A program made the translations under genes and the position numbers. The notes under the pieces were generated by a model. The model had not been told where the DNA came from and made no database searches. It worked only from the letters and a program-made list of their open reading frames with translations. Shown here in pieces: positions 6,873 through 12,878 of a DNA stretch of 20,552 nt. Origin of the DNA: a virus; the IMG/VR virus record IMGVR_UViG_3300009408_000041, positions 1-20,552 of that record. One strand, written 5' to 3'. The stretch's first letter is position 1, and each line of letters starts with the position of its first letter.

Positions 6873-7276
6873 TATAAAGCTCTCGCTTTCATGAGCTTGC
6901 CAACGCTAATATGTGGGTATTTTAATTTAGTAGTGGTTGCTCGTGCTATTAAGTCTTGCTTTGCTGGTGTTGTAATTAATCCCGCAGCTTCAAGGCCATT
7001 AATCAGTAGCATAACTTCGGGATCGGACAGGTCTAGATTTGAATTAATATTTTCAAGGTTGCTTCGTGCGGCGGCTGCTAGTTCGTATGCAACATGCCCA
7101 TAATCTTCTGAGGCCATCATAATGGCTTTGCGTGCGCTATTAGCCGCTGCCCATTTGTTAAGTTGGGCCGAAGATAATGTATTGAAAACCTGCTTTGTTT
7201 CAACCTTCATTGCATCAAAAGCAACTTGAAGATCCCCTCCGGGATCTCCTGTTTTAATATCATCTAATCGTGACAT
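6872..7276 (-). CDS. Phage protein of unknown function, 134 aa, helical
   Basis: AAAGG lies before the ATG and the gene ends in a TAATG overlap with the next. The product is mostly helical: SAQLNKWAAANSARKAIMMA, then DLSDPEVMLLINGLEAAGLITTPAKQDL (two pieces, LSDPEVMLLINGL and GLITTPAKQDLIA). The second half looks like a small helical domain found in uncharacterised phage proteins. It opens the six-gene block inserted between the gp35-like and gp36-like genes. A chaperone or particle-associated role is possible, but nothing in the sequence decides it. Confidence 0.5.
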   Translation of the reverse strand: MSRLDDIKTGDPGGDLQVAFDAMKVETKQVFNTLSSAQLNKWAAANSARKAIMMASEDYGHVAYELAAAARSNLENINSNLDLSDPEVMLLINGLEAAGLITTPAKQDLIARATTTKLKYPHISVGKLMKARAL

Positions 7277-7279
7277 GAG

Positions 7280-7618
7280 TTATGCCTTTTTAGCATTAAA
7301 CAATTTAAAAGCTTGATCACGTTGCTTGGCATTGATGTTAATGCCCGTGGCTTTTTCTAATGCTTTTACTTCGGGCTTGTTGCTTTTTGTCCAGTGTTCT
7401 TTATTGCCTTTTTCTAGTTTGCCAATGGCTTCTACTAATTGGGTGATGAGCGGATCAACTTCTTCAGAATTAACTTCTTCTATCGAAAACATGGCGTCAT
7501 CATCTAGCTGTTGCCATTGCTTTTCTGTTAGATCGTCTTGCTCTAAAACAGTTGTGCCAGCCCATGCTCGGCCTGCGCGACGAAAACCATCTTTTTTTGT
7601 TGTTACTGAAATTTTCAT
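7280..7618 (-). CDS. HI1506-related / Mu gp35-like protein
   Basis: The 112-residue protein begins MKISVTTKKDGFRRAGRAW, the characteristic opening of the HI1506 / Mu gp35-like family (K-I-x-V-x-x-K-x-x-G-F-RRAG), followed by a region like LTEKQWQQLDDDAMFSIEEV. The C-terminal 45 residues (PEVKALEKATGININAKQRD) look like a second small helical module. It lies directly after the major capsid gene as in Mu. The role of the family is not established. Confidence 0.75.
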   Translation of the reverse strand: MKISVTTKKDGFRRAGRAWAGTTVLEQDDLTEKQWQQLDDDAMFSIEEVNSEEVDPLITQLVEAIGKLEKGNKEHWTKSNKPEVKALEKATGININAKQRDQAFKLFNAKKA

Positions 7619-7665
7619 GATTGATACCTGTTTATTTAAAAGACTATTTCTGTGTTTGAATCAAG

Positions 7666-7695
7666 AAAAGGGAGTACGTTAAACACTCCCTTTTT
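7666..7695. terminator. Bidirectional intrinsic terminator after the major capsid gene
   Basis: The stem GGGAGT (7670-7675) / ACTCCC (7685-7690), with a 9-nt loop, is flanked by AAAA on one side and TTTTT on the other; on the minus strand it is followed by TTTTCTT. It lies 33 nt past the capsid gene stop. Partial termination here would keep capsid mRNA more abundant than the downstream structural genes. Confidence 0.75.
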
Positions 7696-7728
7696 ATCAT
7701 TCATCTCGTCCTTGAGATTATTAAGTTA

Positions 7729-8775
7729 CTAGCCTTGGCCAGTTGATCCATAACTGGTTTGTGGGAAACCATAAACACCAGCCGCCCGGGCCTCGACACC
7801 AAACTTGTATTTCTTGCTCATAAACACATCGTCACTGTTCATGTCTGTTTGTGAGACAAACACGGGGGCTTTGCGCATTTGCAAAATAAAGGGTTTAACG
7901 GGCTTATTGGTGCAATGCACAAACCAAGCGGTTGAGCTGGATAAAGCAGGGTTAACCACTAACTCAAGCATGCCCTTAAAAGGATTGGGTGAGTTGTTAT
8001 TAAGCTTGTCGGCATTCACTAGCTTATGAGCAATGCTGCGTAAAGCGGGTGGCACTTCTAAAACATTAGGCATTAAACGTAGTGGCTTTTTCTCTTCATC
8101 TTTAAATGAACTGATCGCTGTAATTGCTACGCCTAGGCTGGCTTCTGCCGCCGCTTCGGTTGCTGAGCTTAAAGCCGCTATGCCTTTGTTACTGTAACTG
8201 CCATCACCTACTGGGTGGTCGATGTCATAAAAGTATTGGCCATCCATACACATTTGAGCAAAACCACCATTTTTTAATTCATCAATAATGGTATCGGGTA
8301 ATTCAGCTGCTGAATCACCTGCCATTTGAGACTGTGTGTTGTAGATGCCTAAACGATCATCTTCTATATCGTTGCGGTCTACTTCTACCGTGGTTTCATA
8401 GTCGTCATTAACCACGGTGTATTTATTGGCCTTAATGGACTTAATGGTTTTTTCACCGACCCATTTTTTCATAGCCGGAAAGCGAGATAACCATGCATAG
8501 TCTTCTTCACGTGATGAAGACTGAACTTGCATGGCTGTTTTTTGCCAGTTACCCGTTTGAGCCTTTAAAGCATTGTTAAAGATGGTTTTAAGGCCAACAA
8601 AAATACTGTTAATGGCTTGTTTGTTTACCAGCATTCCGGCCACCATAAAACCACCCGGTACATCAAAAGATAAACTGGATAAATTGGCGGTAGCCATATC
8701 AACGGCTGCTAATGCAGACCCTGTTGCCATTAAAGAGACGGCAACGACTAAGATTAAATTTTTAAATAATTTCAC
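7729..8775 (-). CDS. T: Major capsid protein, Mu gpT family, with signal-peptide-like N-terminus
   Basis: The protein matches Mu gpT-type capsid proteins: NKQAINSIFVGLKTIFNNAL, the YAWLSRFPAMKKWVGEK segment, DDYETTVEVDRNDIEDDRLGIY, CMDGQYFYDIDHPVG and a C-terminal GVEARAAGVYGFPQ. I chose GTG 8775 because AGGGGGA lies 6 nt upstream, beyond the stop of the cement gene; the longer ATG (8814) lies inside that gene. The chosen N-terminus has two lysines, a hydrophobic core (LILVVAVSLMATG) and SALA before AVDM, a typical Sec signal peptide shape, which is very odd for a cytoplasmically assembled capsid subunit. A start at the ATG coding M-A-T-A-N would remove it but has no Shine-Dalgarno. It is followed by a terminator. 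Confidence 0.92.
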   Translation of the reverse strand: MKLFKNLILVVAVSLMATGSALAAVDMATANLSSLSFDVPGGFMVAGMLVNKQAINSIFVGLKTIFNNALKAQTGNWQKTAMQVQSSSREEDYAWLSRFPAMKKWVGEKTIKSIKANKYTVVNDDYETTVEVDRNDIEDDRLGIYNTQSQMAGDSAAELPDTIIDELKNGGFAQMCMDGQYFYDIDHPVGDGSYSNKGIAALSSATEAAAEASLGVAITAISSFKDEEKKPLRLMPNVLEVPPALRSIAHKLVNADKLNNNSPNPFKGMLELVVNPALSSSTAWFVHCTNKPVKPFILQMRKAPVFVSQTDMNSDDVFMSKKYKFGVEARAAGVYGFPQTSYGSTGQG

Positions 8776-8791
8776 TTTTATTCCCCCTATG

Positions 8792-9190
8792 TTAAATTTC
8801 AATCCAAACGCCATCGGCGTCTACATCTACAATTGTTCCGGCTACTGATCGTGTAGCAACGCCATCGTTGTCTGCGACTGTTTGGTCATCGACTATGTAA
8901 GCTGTTTTTTTAATGTCTACACGAGCGATTGTTCCGTCATTTGCAAACTGAAAAACACCTTTACTGCTTTGGATAGTTTCATCACCATCGGCACCTGATG
9001 AGTTATCGACGTACTCTTCTGCACGACCGCGAACGGTTAAAGTCGTAGAAGTTGCACCCGGTACGGCATTGCCGTTGGCATCTAAACAAAGAATAGAGCC
9101 AGCAAATATTTTGGTTGCTGCTGCTACAGGGTCATTGTTTTCTTTGCCTGCGCGCCAAGGGGTGTTTTTATCTTGAGTTAATGCAGTCAT
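8792..9190 (-). CDS. Capsid cement / decoration-like protein
   Basis: The 132-residue protein starts at ATG 9190 in a TAATG overlap with the protease gene, with GGAGG upstream. It is β-rich and begins with a PVAAATKIFAGSILCLDANG segment, as in phage head cement proteins of the DUF2190/capsid-cement type. These lie between scaffold/protease and major capsid genes in many phages, and trimers of the family stabilise the expanded head. The match is by pattern and position (Mu gp33 place). Confidence 0.65.
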   Translation of the reverse strand: MTALTQDKNTPWRAGKENNDPVAAATKIFAGSILCLDANGNAVPGATSTTLTVRGRAEEYVDNSSGADGDETIQSSKGVFQFANDGTIARVDIKKTAYIVDDQTVADNDGVATRSVAGTIVDVDADGVWIEI

Positions 9191-9678
9191 TATTTATCCT
9201 CCGCTAAGGTTTTTTTGTAATCTTCAGGATCAATACCCATGCCTTTACACACGGCTAAATCTGTATCATTTAGCTCATTGCCTTCTTCGCCTTCAGGTGT
9301 TTTGCCTTTGGTTTGATCGCCATTAAGAGCTGCAATTTTTGGTGCTTTATCGATAAAGCCTTTTAACGCCACCATGTCTGTTTGGCCTAGTGATGTAGCC
9401 CAATCTTTTTGAACGGGTAATAACTTGCCATCACTTAAAGCTGTTTCAACGATTGCATTAACTTCATCGCTGTCATTTTTTGCCGTAAGCGCTGCCAAGT
9501 CTGTTTGCATGGATTTAATAATGGCCATTGCATCATCGGGTGTTTCTGCTTTAGCAGCTGCAATAGCGACTTCAGAATCTTTGTCTTTTTTGACTAAAGC
9601 AGTTAAAGCGACTTGCACTTGTTCATCACTTGCGTCTTTTTCAAGACCCAGCAATGCACGAATTTGTTCAGCATTCAT
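9190..9678 (-). CDS. Z: Scaffold protein from an internal start (Mu Z-like)
   Basis: An in-frame ATG at 9678 (residue 188 of the protease) is preceded by GAGG at 8 nt, a good internal ribosome binding site. It gives a 162-residue product beginning MNAEQIRALLGLEKDA and rich in alanine, lysine and acidic residues. This matches the nested Z scaffold of Mu, made from the 3' part of I, and the λ C/Nu3 arrangement. The internal site seems too good to be accidental, though expression is inferred. Confidence 0.75.
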   Translation of the reverse strand: MNAEQIRALLGLEKDASDEQVQVALTALVKKDKDSEVAIAAAKAETPDDAMAIIKSMQTDLAALTAKNDSDEVNAIVETALSDGKLLPVQKDWATSLGQTDMVALKGFIDKAPKIAALNGDQTKGKTPEGEEGNELNDTDLAVCKGMGIDPEDYKKTLAEDK

Positions 9679-10239
9679 TGAGTTTTCCTCTTGGGGTTGT
9701 GTGATTAGTTGAAAAGAAAATTTTGCGGCAGCTTGTGCTTGTAGTTCGTCCATGCCATCGATGGCGGCATAGTTGGTGATTGCGCCCATGATGATGTCGT
9801 AGACTTCACCAGTTAGTTTGTTAAAGACCATGACAGGGCTAAAGTATTTGTATTCTTTAGTGTCTATTTTAGATTTGGCTGCATCCGTCCATTCGGGCGT
9901 TACAAAAAAACCTTCGCCTGATCGCCACTCGATATCTGCACCATTAATCCAACCTGCTGCAGGGGCTGGTTGGCCATTCTTTTCTGCGTTTAATGTTTGG
10001 TGTTCGTAGTCTATGACCATTTGGTCTTGACGTGCTTTAAGTTTGGCTAGAATTTTGGGGGCAGTTTCATCGGTGATGAACCATTGGCCAGCCACATGAG
10101 GACGACCATCTTTAGCAGAAAAACTGCCTGCAGGCGTTAGTTGAATAGCACCCGTTGAAGAAAGTGAAAAGCGGCAGGCCGCGATAGCAACTTCAGGCTG
10201 GTATGTTTTGATTTTGTTTTGTGCTGGATGACCGTACAT
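9190..10239 (-). CDS. I: Mu I-like head maturation protease with scaffold domain
   Basis: The 349-residue protein corresponds to Mu I. Residues 15-165 form the protease domain with AIAACRFSL, IQLTPAGSF-x-x-x-DGRP, MVIDYEHQTL (residues 74-83) and YKYFSPVMV. After residue 188 comes a helical, acidic scaffold region. In the family the protease cleaves the scaffold and itself during head maturation. The ATG lacks a Shine-Dalgarno and lies at the expected start of the transcript from the TATTAT box, so initiation may be leaderless. It is the first gene of the head module after the interruption by the plus-strand gene. Confidence 0.9.
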   Translation of the reverse strand: MYGHPAQNKIKTYQPEVAIAACRFSLSSTGAIQLTPAGSFSAKDGRPHVAGQWFITDETAPKILAKLKARQDQMVIDYEHQTLNAEKNGQPAPAAGWINGADIEWRSGEGFFVTPEWTDAAKSKIDTKEYKYFSPVMVFNKLTGEVYDIIMGAITNYAAIDGMDELQAQAAAKFSFQLITQPQEENSMNAEQIRALLGLEKDASDEQVQVALTALVKKDKDSEVAIAAAKAETPDDAMAIIKSMQTDLAALTAKNDSDEVNAIVETALSDGKLLPVQKDWATSLGQTDMVALKGFIDKAPKIAALNGDQTKGKTPEGEEGNELNDTDLAVCKGMGIDPEDYKKTLAEDK

Positions 10240-10245
10240 GCGGCC

Positions 10246-10290
10246 ATAATAGGGAGAGTGGTTCTTTTAGTGACCCGGAATGGGCTTCCG
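10246..10290 (-). promoter_or_regulatory. Putative late promoter for the head module (Mu PI analogue)
   Basis: The palindrome CGGAA-TGGGC-TTCCG (10276-10290) is followed on the minus strand by GGGTCACT and a TATTAT box (10246-10251). The box is placed exactly as in the tail promoter: 25 nt between TTCC and the hexamer. A dyad near -44 without a -35 element is what is known for Mor/C-activated Mu promoters. The ATG of the protease gene lies about where transcription would begin. Confidence 0.7.
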
Positions 10291-10315
10291 TGGTGCTATC
10301 GGTTGCTTTTATATT
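10276..10315 (+). promoter_or_regulatory. Possible divergent promoter for the plus-strand gene
   Basis: On the plus strand the same palindrome is followed by GTGGTG and, 20 nt after TTCC, by TATATT (10310-10315). The palindrome near the lipoprotein gene has the same GTGGTG and a TATATT 19 nt after TTCC. The third palindrome, with no plus-strand gene, lacks both. No convincing -35 is seen. Confidence 0.4.
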
Positions 10316-10384
10316 GAGCACTTTTAAAAATATTACGTTACCATATATTTTCACTTTTTTTAAATTTCTTAGGGATAATTCTTT

Positions 10385-10912
10385 ATGAGCAATCAACTTA
10401 ACGTAGCATTAAATAGTGATTTAATGAGTATTGAAGACATTAAGTTACTCATGATAAATATTACTATCGCCATTTCATCAGGCAAAGGATCGACTCCATT
10501 AATGATAAAACAGTTAGAACTCGATGGCAGCGCTCCTTTACGTTATTTTTTAGGTCATCACGATAAGCCTTTTACTCATGCACAACAAAAATTTGTAGAG
10601 GCTATTTGGCCAATCACATTTAAAAAACGTTTATCTCTTATTAAAAATATTTGGGTAGAAACGCCTAATTGGAGACCGAAAAATCCACATACAACCAACC
10701 TTGACTTAAAACAATCAACCTTAGACATAGAGTTTATTAAAAGCTTTGGCGTACCTCTAACAATTTGGGATACCCAAGTGTTTAATTCATCAAGCTTAAT
10801 ATGTCGTGTAAAAAAAGGTATTTCAACTCATGCCGATCTCGTTCGTGCCTATGCTTCTTTGGCTATTTTTGGCTTTTTAGAACCTGATATGTTTTTTACA
10901 GCCAATCATTGA
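10385..10912 (+). CDS. Orphan plus-strand gene within the head module, 175 aa
   Basis: This gene opposes all its neighbours and sits between gpG and the I protease, which are adjacent in Mu. TTAGGGAT lies about 9 nt before the ATG. The product is soluble, without signal peptide or membrane segment. A central block KFVEAIWPITFKKR then IKNIWVETPNWRPK is striking, and the C-terminal part (ISTHADLVRAYASLAIFGFL) is probably helical. I do not recognise a family. By eye it is more AT-rich than the head genes. Position, orientation and its own promoter candidate mark it as a moron: an accessory gene, possibly expressed in the lysogen, for host fitness, exclusion or regulation. Confidence 0.75.
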   Translation: MSNQLNVALNSDLMSIEDIKLLMINITIAISSGKGSTPLMIKQLELDGSAPLRYFLGHHDKPFTHAQQKFVEAIWPITFKKRLSLIKNIWVETPNWRPKNPHTTNLDLKQSTLDIEFIKSFGVPLTIWDTQVFNSSSLICRVKKGISTHADLVRAYASLAIFGFLEPDMFFTANH

Positions 10913-11047
10913 TGATTAGCATCAAATTTAAATCGGTCTTAACAGGGGTACACGCTATTTTCTTCTTAAAATAACATCATCATAAGGCTCTACACTTTAA
11001 AGTCGCTTAGAATGGATTACACGCCATGATATACTTCTTTCAAAGTA

Positions 11048-11473
11048 TCATATGTTGAGACTATCTTTTATATGATCAGCAATGATGTTTAAAATCTCTT
11101 CATTGTCTTCTGCACTCACACCTAACAATTGACGTGCTGGCATGTGCTTAGTACCAAAATCATGGTAGACCGCATAATCAGTATTTAAACCAAACTCTAA
11201 AGCATCGGAGCTGGATTGCGTAATGAGGTCTCTGAGCATGTCATTACTATCTCGTAACATTTTAGGGTTTTTCTTTTTCGCCCACGTTTCTGGTAACAAT
11301 TCTTCCCAAGGTGTGCCATCAGGCTCTTGCTCGTTATCCCAGCTATAACGATGAGTTTGTTTTAAGTACTGACCAATATCATCAAAAACAGGCTCTAAGT
11401 CTTGGCCAAGATCAACGAGGCGGTTGAATGCTTGCTGAATGTCTTTGTCGTCATAATCAATGATGATTTGCAT
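11048..11473 (-). CDS. G: Virion morphogenesis protein, Mu gpG family
   Basis: The 141-residue protein matches the phage virion morphogenesis / tail completion family: an N-terminal helix-strand, then PDGTPWEELLPETWAKKKNP with the P-x-G-x-PW-x-x-L core, followed by MLRDSNDMLRDLITQ and YAVYHDFGTKHMPARQLLGVS, where H-x-FG and MPARQ-LG are the family hallmark. In Mu, gpG has roles in tail-head completion. AAAGG lies upstream of the ATG within a 28-bp leader that is repeated before the gp30-like gene. Confidence 0.9.
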   Translation of the reverse strand: MQIIIDYDDKDIQQAFNRLVDLGQDLEPVFDDIGQYLKQTHRYSWDNEQEPDGTPWEELLPETWAKKKNPKMLRDSNDMLRDLITQSSSDALEFGLNTDYAVYHDFGTKHMPARQLLGVSAEDNEEILNIIADHIKDSLNI

Positions 11474-11498
11474 GAGTACTTAACCTTTTATGTTATTT
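11471..11498. repeat. Repeated gene leader, copy before gpG
   Basis: This 28-bp segment matches 12851-12878 at 23 of 28 positions. On the minus strand both begin AAATAACATAA, contain the ribosome binding site and end with the ATG. It is likely a trace of duplication or of recombination at gene borders. Confidence 0.65.
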
Positions 11499-11529
11499 AA
11501 TAAGAATAGGTCTATAATTTAATGATGAG

Positions 11530-11601
11530 GTGGCTGTAAGTCTCAGTGGCAGAGCGGAGGTTTTTAACCTCGTGGCGCAGTGTTCGACTCCTGCCAGCCA
11601 T
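11530..11601 (+). tRNA. tRNA-like sequence, Lys(UUU) anticodon, probably degenerate
   Basis: The 72-nt segment folds as a cloverleaf. The acceptor stem is GTGGCTG (11530-11536) with CAGCCAT (11595-11601), seven pairs including one G-U. The D-arm has CTCAGTGGCAGAG with three pairs. The anticodon stem GAGG/CCTC encloses TTTTTAA (11561-11567), with U33, anticodon UUU (11563-11565) and A37. The T-arm has loop TTCGACT (11583-11589) and five pairs if T11581 is bulged. Departures are two extra bases before the D-stem, a G-G mismatch at 27-43, the T-arm bulge and no encoded CCA. The T-arm region resembles bacterial tRNA-Lys. It lies on the opposite strand between gp30 and gpG, suggesting an acquired or decaying phage tRNA. 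Confidence 0.5.
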
Positions 11602-11602
11602 C

Positions 11603-12853
11603 TTATATTTTTCCTTTAATGACTGTCTTTCCATCTTGAAGCAAGTTAATTAATGGCACTATCGAACCACTAACGACGACATTTTTCTTGCTTTTCGGGT
11701 GATTAACTCGTATTGAAATTCGCCCCGCTTTGTCATTGGGTGCGTCAAAAATATAAAGCAAGGCGGGTCTTCTACCACTGTTATCCCAAATAACTGCTTT
11801 TGGTCGCGCTAAAAATTGAGGCAAATTTTTGACTTGATCTAAGGTTAATGATTTATCGCCTTTTCTAGCGTCTGCCAATAAGTGTCTAATCTCCCCCTGA
11901 GATAGCGAAATCACGAGCGAGTTAAGATCAACATTTTGTTGCTTTAGAGCATCAACAATATCATCTTCAATAATACCGACATCATAGCTTTTACCAGCAG
12001 TCTTTAAATTGCCCTGATTAATATCATCAACCCAATGATCATAATCTTTACTCAATGCTTTTAAAACTGAATCTGATGCCAACAACCTAGCCGATGAGTT
12101 AATGGCTGACGATAAGGGTAACTGGCTAATTTGTTCAAAGCGTTTTTTAAGCAATGTTGATAAAACACTACTGCCCGGTGCATGTTCAAAGCCCGGATCA
12201 ATACCTTTGGGTACAGAAACGGTTCTAGGGTTTGGCCCACGAATCCCCACTACTTTATCTTCCCATTCTATTGTGGGTGCTTTATCGGGTGCCGTTCGTC
12301 CTGTCTTTTTTAAATCACGCTCTGACAACACATTAAAACCACAGTTACAGCCCCAACCATTCATAGGGCGGTGACTGTCCCACCACGGATCATCATGGCG
12401 TAAAATTAACCCATTCCACGCTAAATGCTCTAGCCTAGGTGCTTTAGAGTGACCATGAGCATTATGAACGTATTCCCAATAAGGGCGATGGTCTGATATG
12501 GCTTTAGCTTGGGTAAAGTTACCAGCATTATAAGCTTGCTGAATGTTGGTGTGATAAATAACCCGTGATCGCCAACCTTCACCACCGTTATAAGACCAAC
12601 CATGCTTTTTTACTATTTGAGGAAAAGCTTTGCGAAACTCGGCATAGCCAGTGCCCGTTGATAACGCTTTATCAATTTCGTTTTTAAAATCAGCTATTAA
12701 ATCATCTTTGATGGCTCCTGCCACCATAAATGCTTTGTCGTGTTCTAAGCCATAAATATCCGTCCACGTTGCTGTCGGTATATTTAGTTTTTGACTAAAA
12801 AAACTGATTGCTTCAGAGAACGGGAGCGCGGTAGAGCTTTTAATGTTAGGCAT
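11603..12853 (-). CDS. Head morphogenesis protein, MuF (gp30) with PBECR-type C-terminal domain
   Basis: Residues about 60-200 form the MuF domain: RVIYHTNIQQAYNAG, PYWEYVHNAH, RLEHLAWNGLILRHDDPWW and PMNGWGCNCGFNVLSERDL. The protein then continues to residue 416 with a domain unlike Mu gp30: SLSQGEIRHLLADARKG, LTLDQVKNLPQFL, RPKAVIWDNSG, PALLYIFD and NVVVSGSIV. This order (helix with H324, an LP-x-x-L helix, then β-strands) fits the phage Barnase-EndoU-ColicinE5/D-RelE-like (PBECR) nuclease domains often attached to MuF proteins. MuF proteins sit at the portal and may be injected. RBS AAGGGG is 10 nt before the ATG. The toxin assignment is by pattern only. Confidence 0.87.
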   Translation of the reverse strand: MPNIKSSTALPFSEAISFFSQKLNIPTATWTDIYGLEHDKAFMVAGAIKDDLIADFKNEIDKALSTGTGYAEFRKAFPQIVKKHGWSYNGGEGWRSRVIYHTNIQQAYNAGNFTQAKAISDHRPYWEYVHNAHGHSKAPRLEHLAWNGLILRHDDPWWDSHRPMNGWGCNCGFNVLSERDLKKTGRTAPDKAPTIEWEDKVVGIRGPNPRTVSVPKGIDPGFEHAPGSSVLSTLLKKRFEQISQLPLSSAINSSARLLASDSVLKALSKDYDHWVDDINQGNLKTAGKSYDVGIIEDDIVDALKQQNVDLNSLVISLSQGEIRHLLADARKGDKSLTLDQVKNLPQFLARPKAVIWDNSGRRPALLYIFDAPNDKAGRISIRVNHPKSKKNVVVSGSIVPLINLLQDGKTVIKGKI

Positions 12854-12878
12854 AAGTGCTCAACCCCTTATGTTATTT
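12851..12878. repeat. Repeated gene leader, copy before the MuF gene
   Basis: This is the partner of 11471-11498 (23 of 28 identical). Here the AAATAA at its 5' end on the minus strand includes the last Lys codon and stop of the portal gene. The same bases in the other copy follow no recognised gene. Confidence 0.65.

Noticed and set aside
7231-7246. Perfect palindrome GATCCC-CTCC-GGGATC
   Set aside because: It lies within codons of the 134-residue gene, is unique in the window and has no promoter-like context; probably chance.
8776-8814. ATG 8814 as start of the major capsid gene
   Set aside because: It overlaps the end of the cement gene and lacks a Shine-Dalgarno; GTG 8775 has AGGGGGA at the right distance.
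11026-11051. Hairpin ATGATATACTT / AAGTATCAT at the end of gpG
   Set aside because: The stem is AT-rich with a two-base bulge and no T-tract on either strand; too weak to call a terminator.
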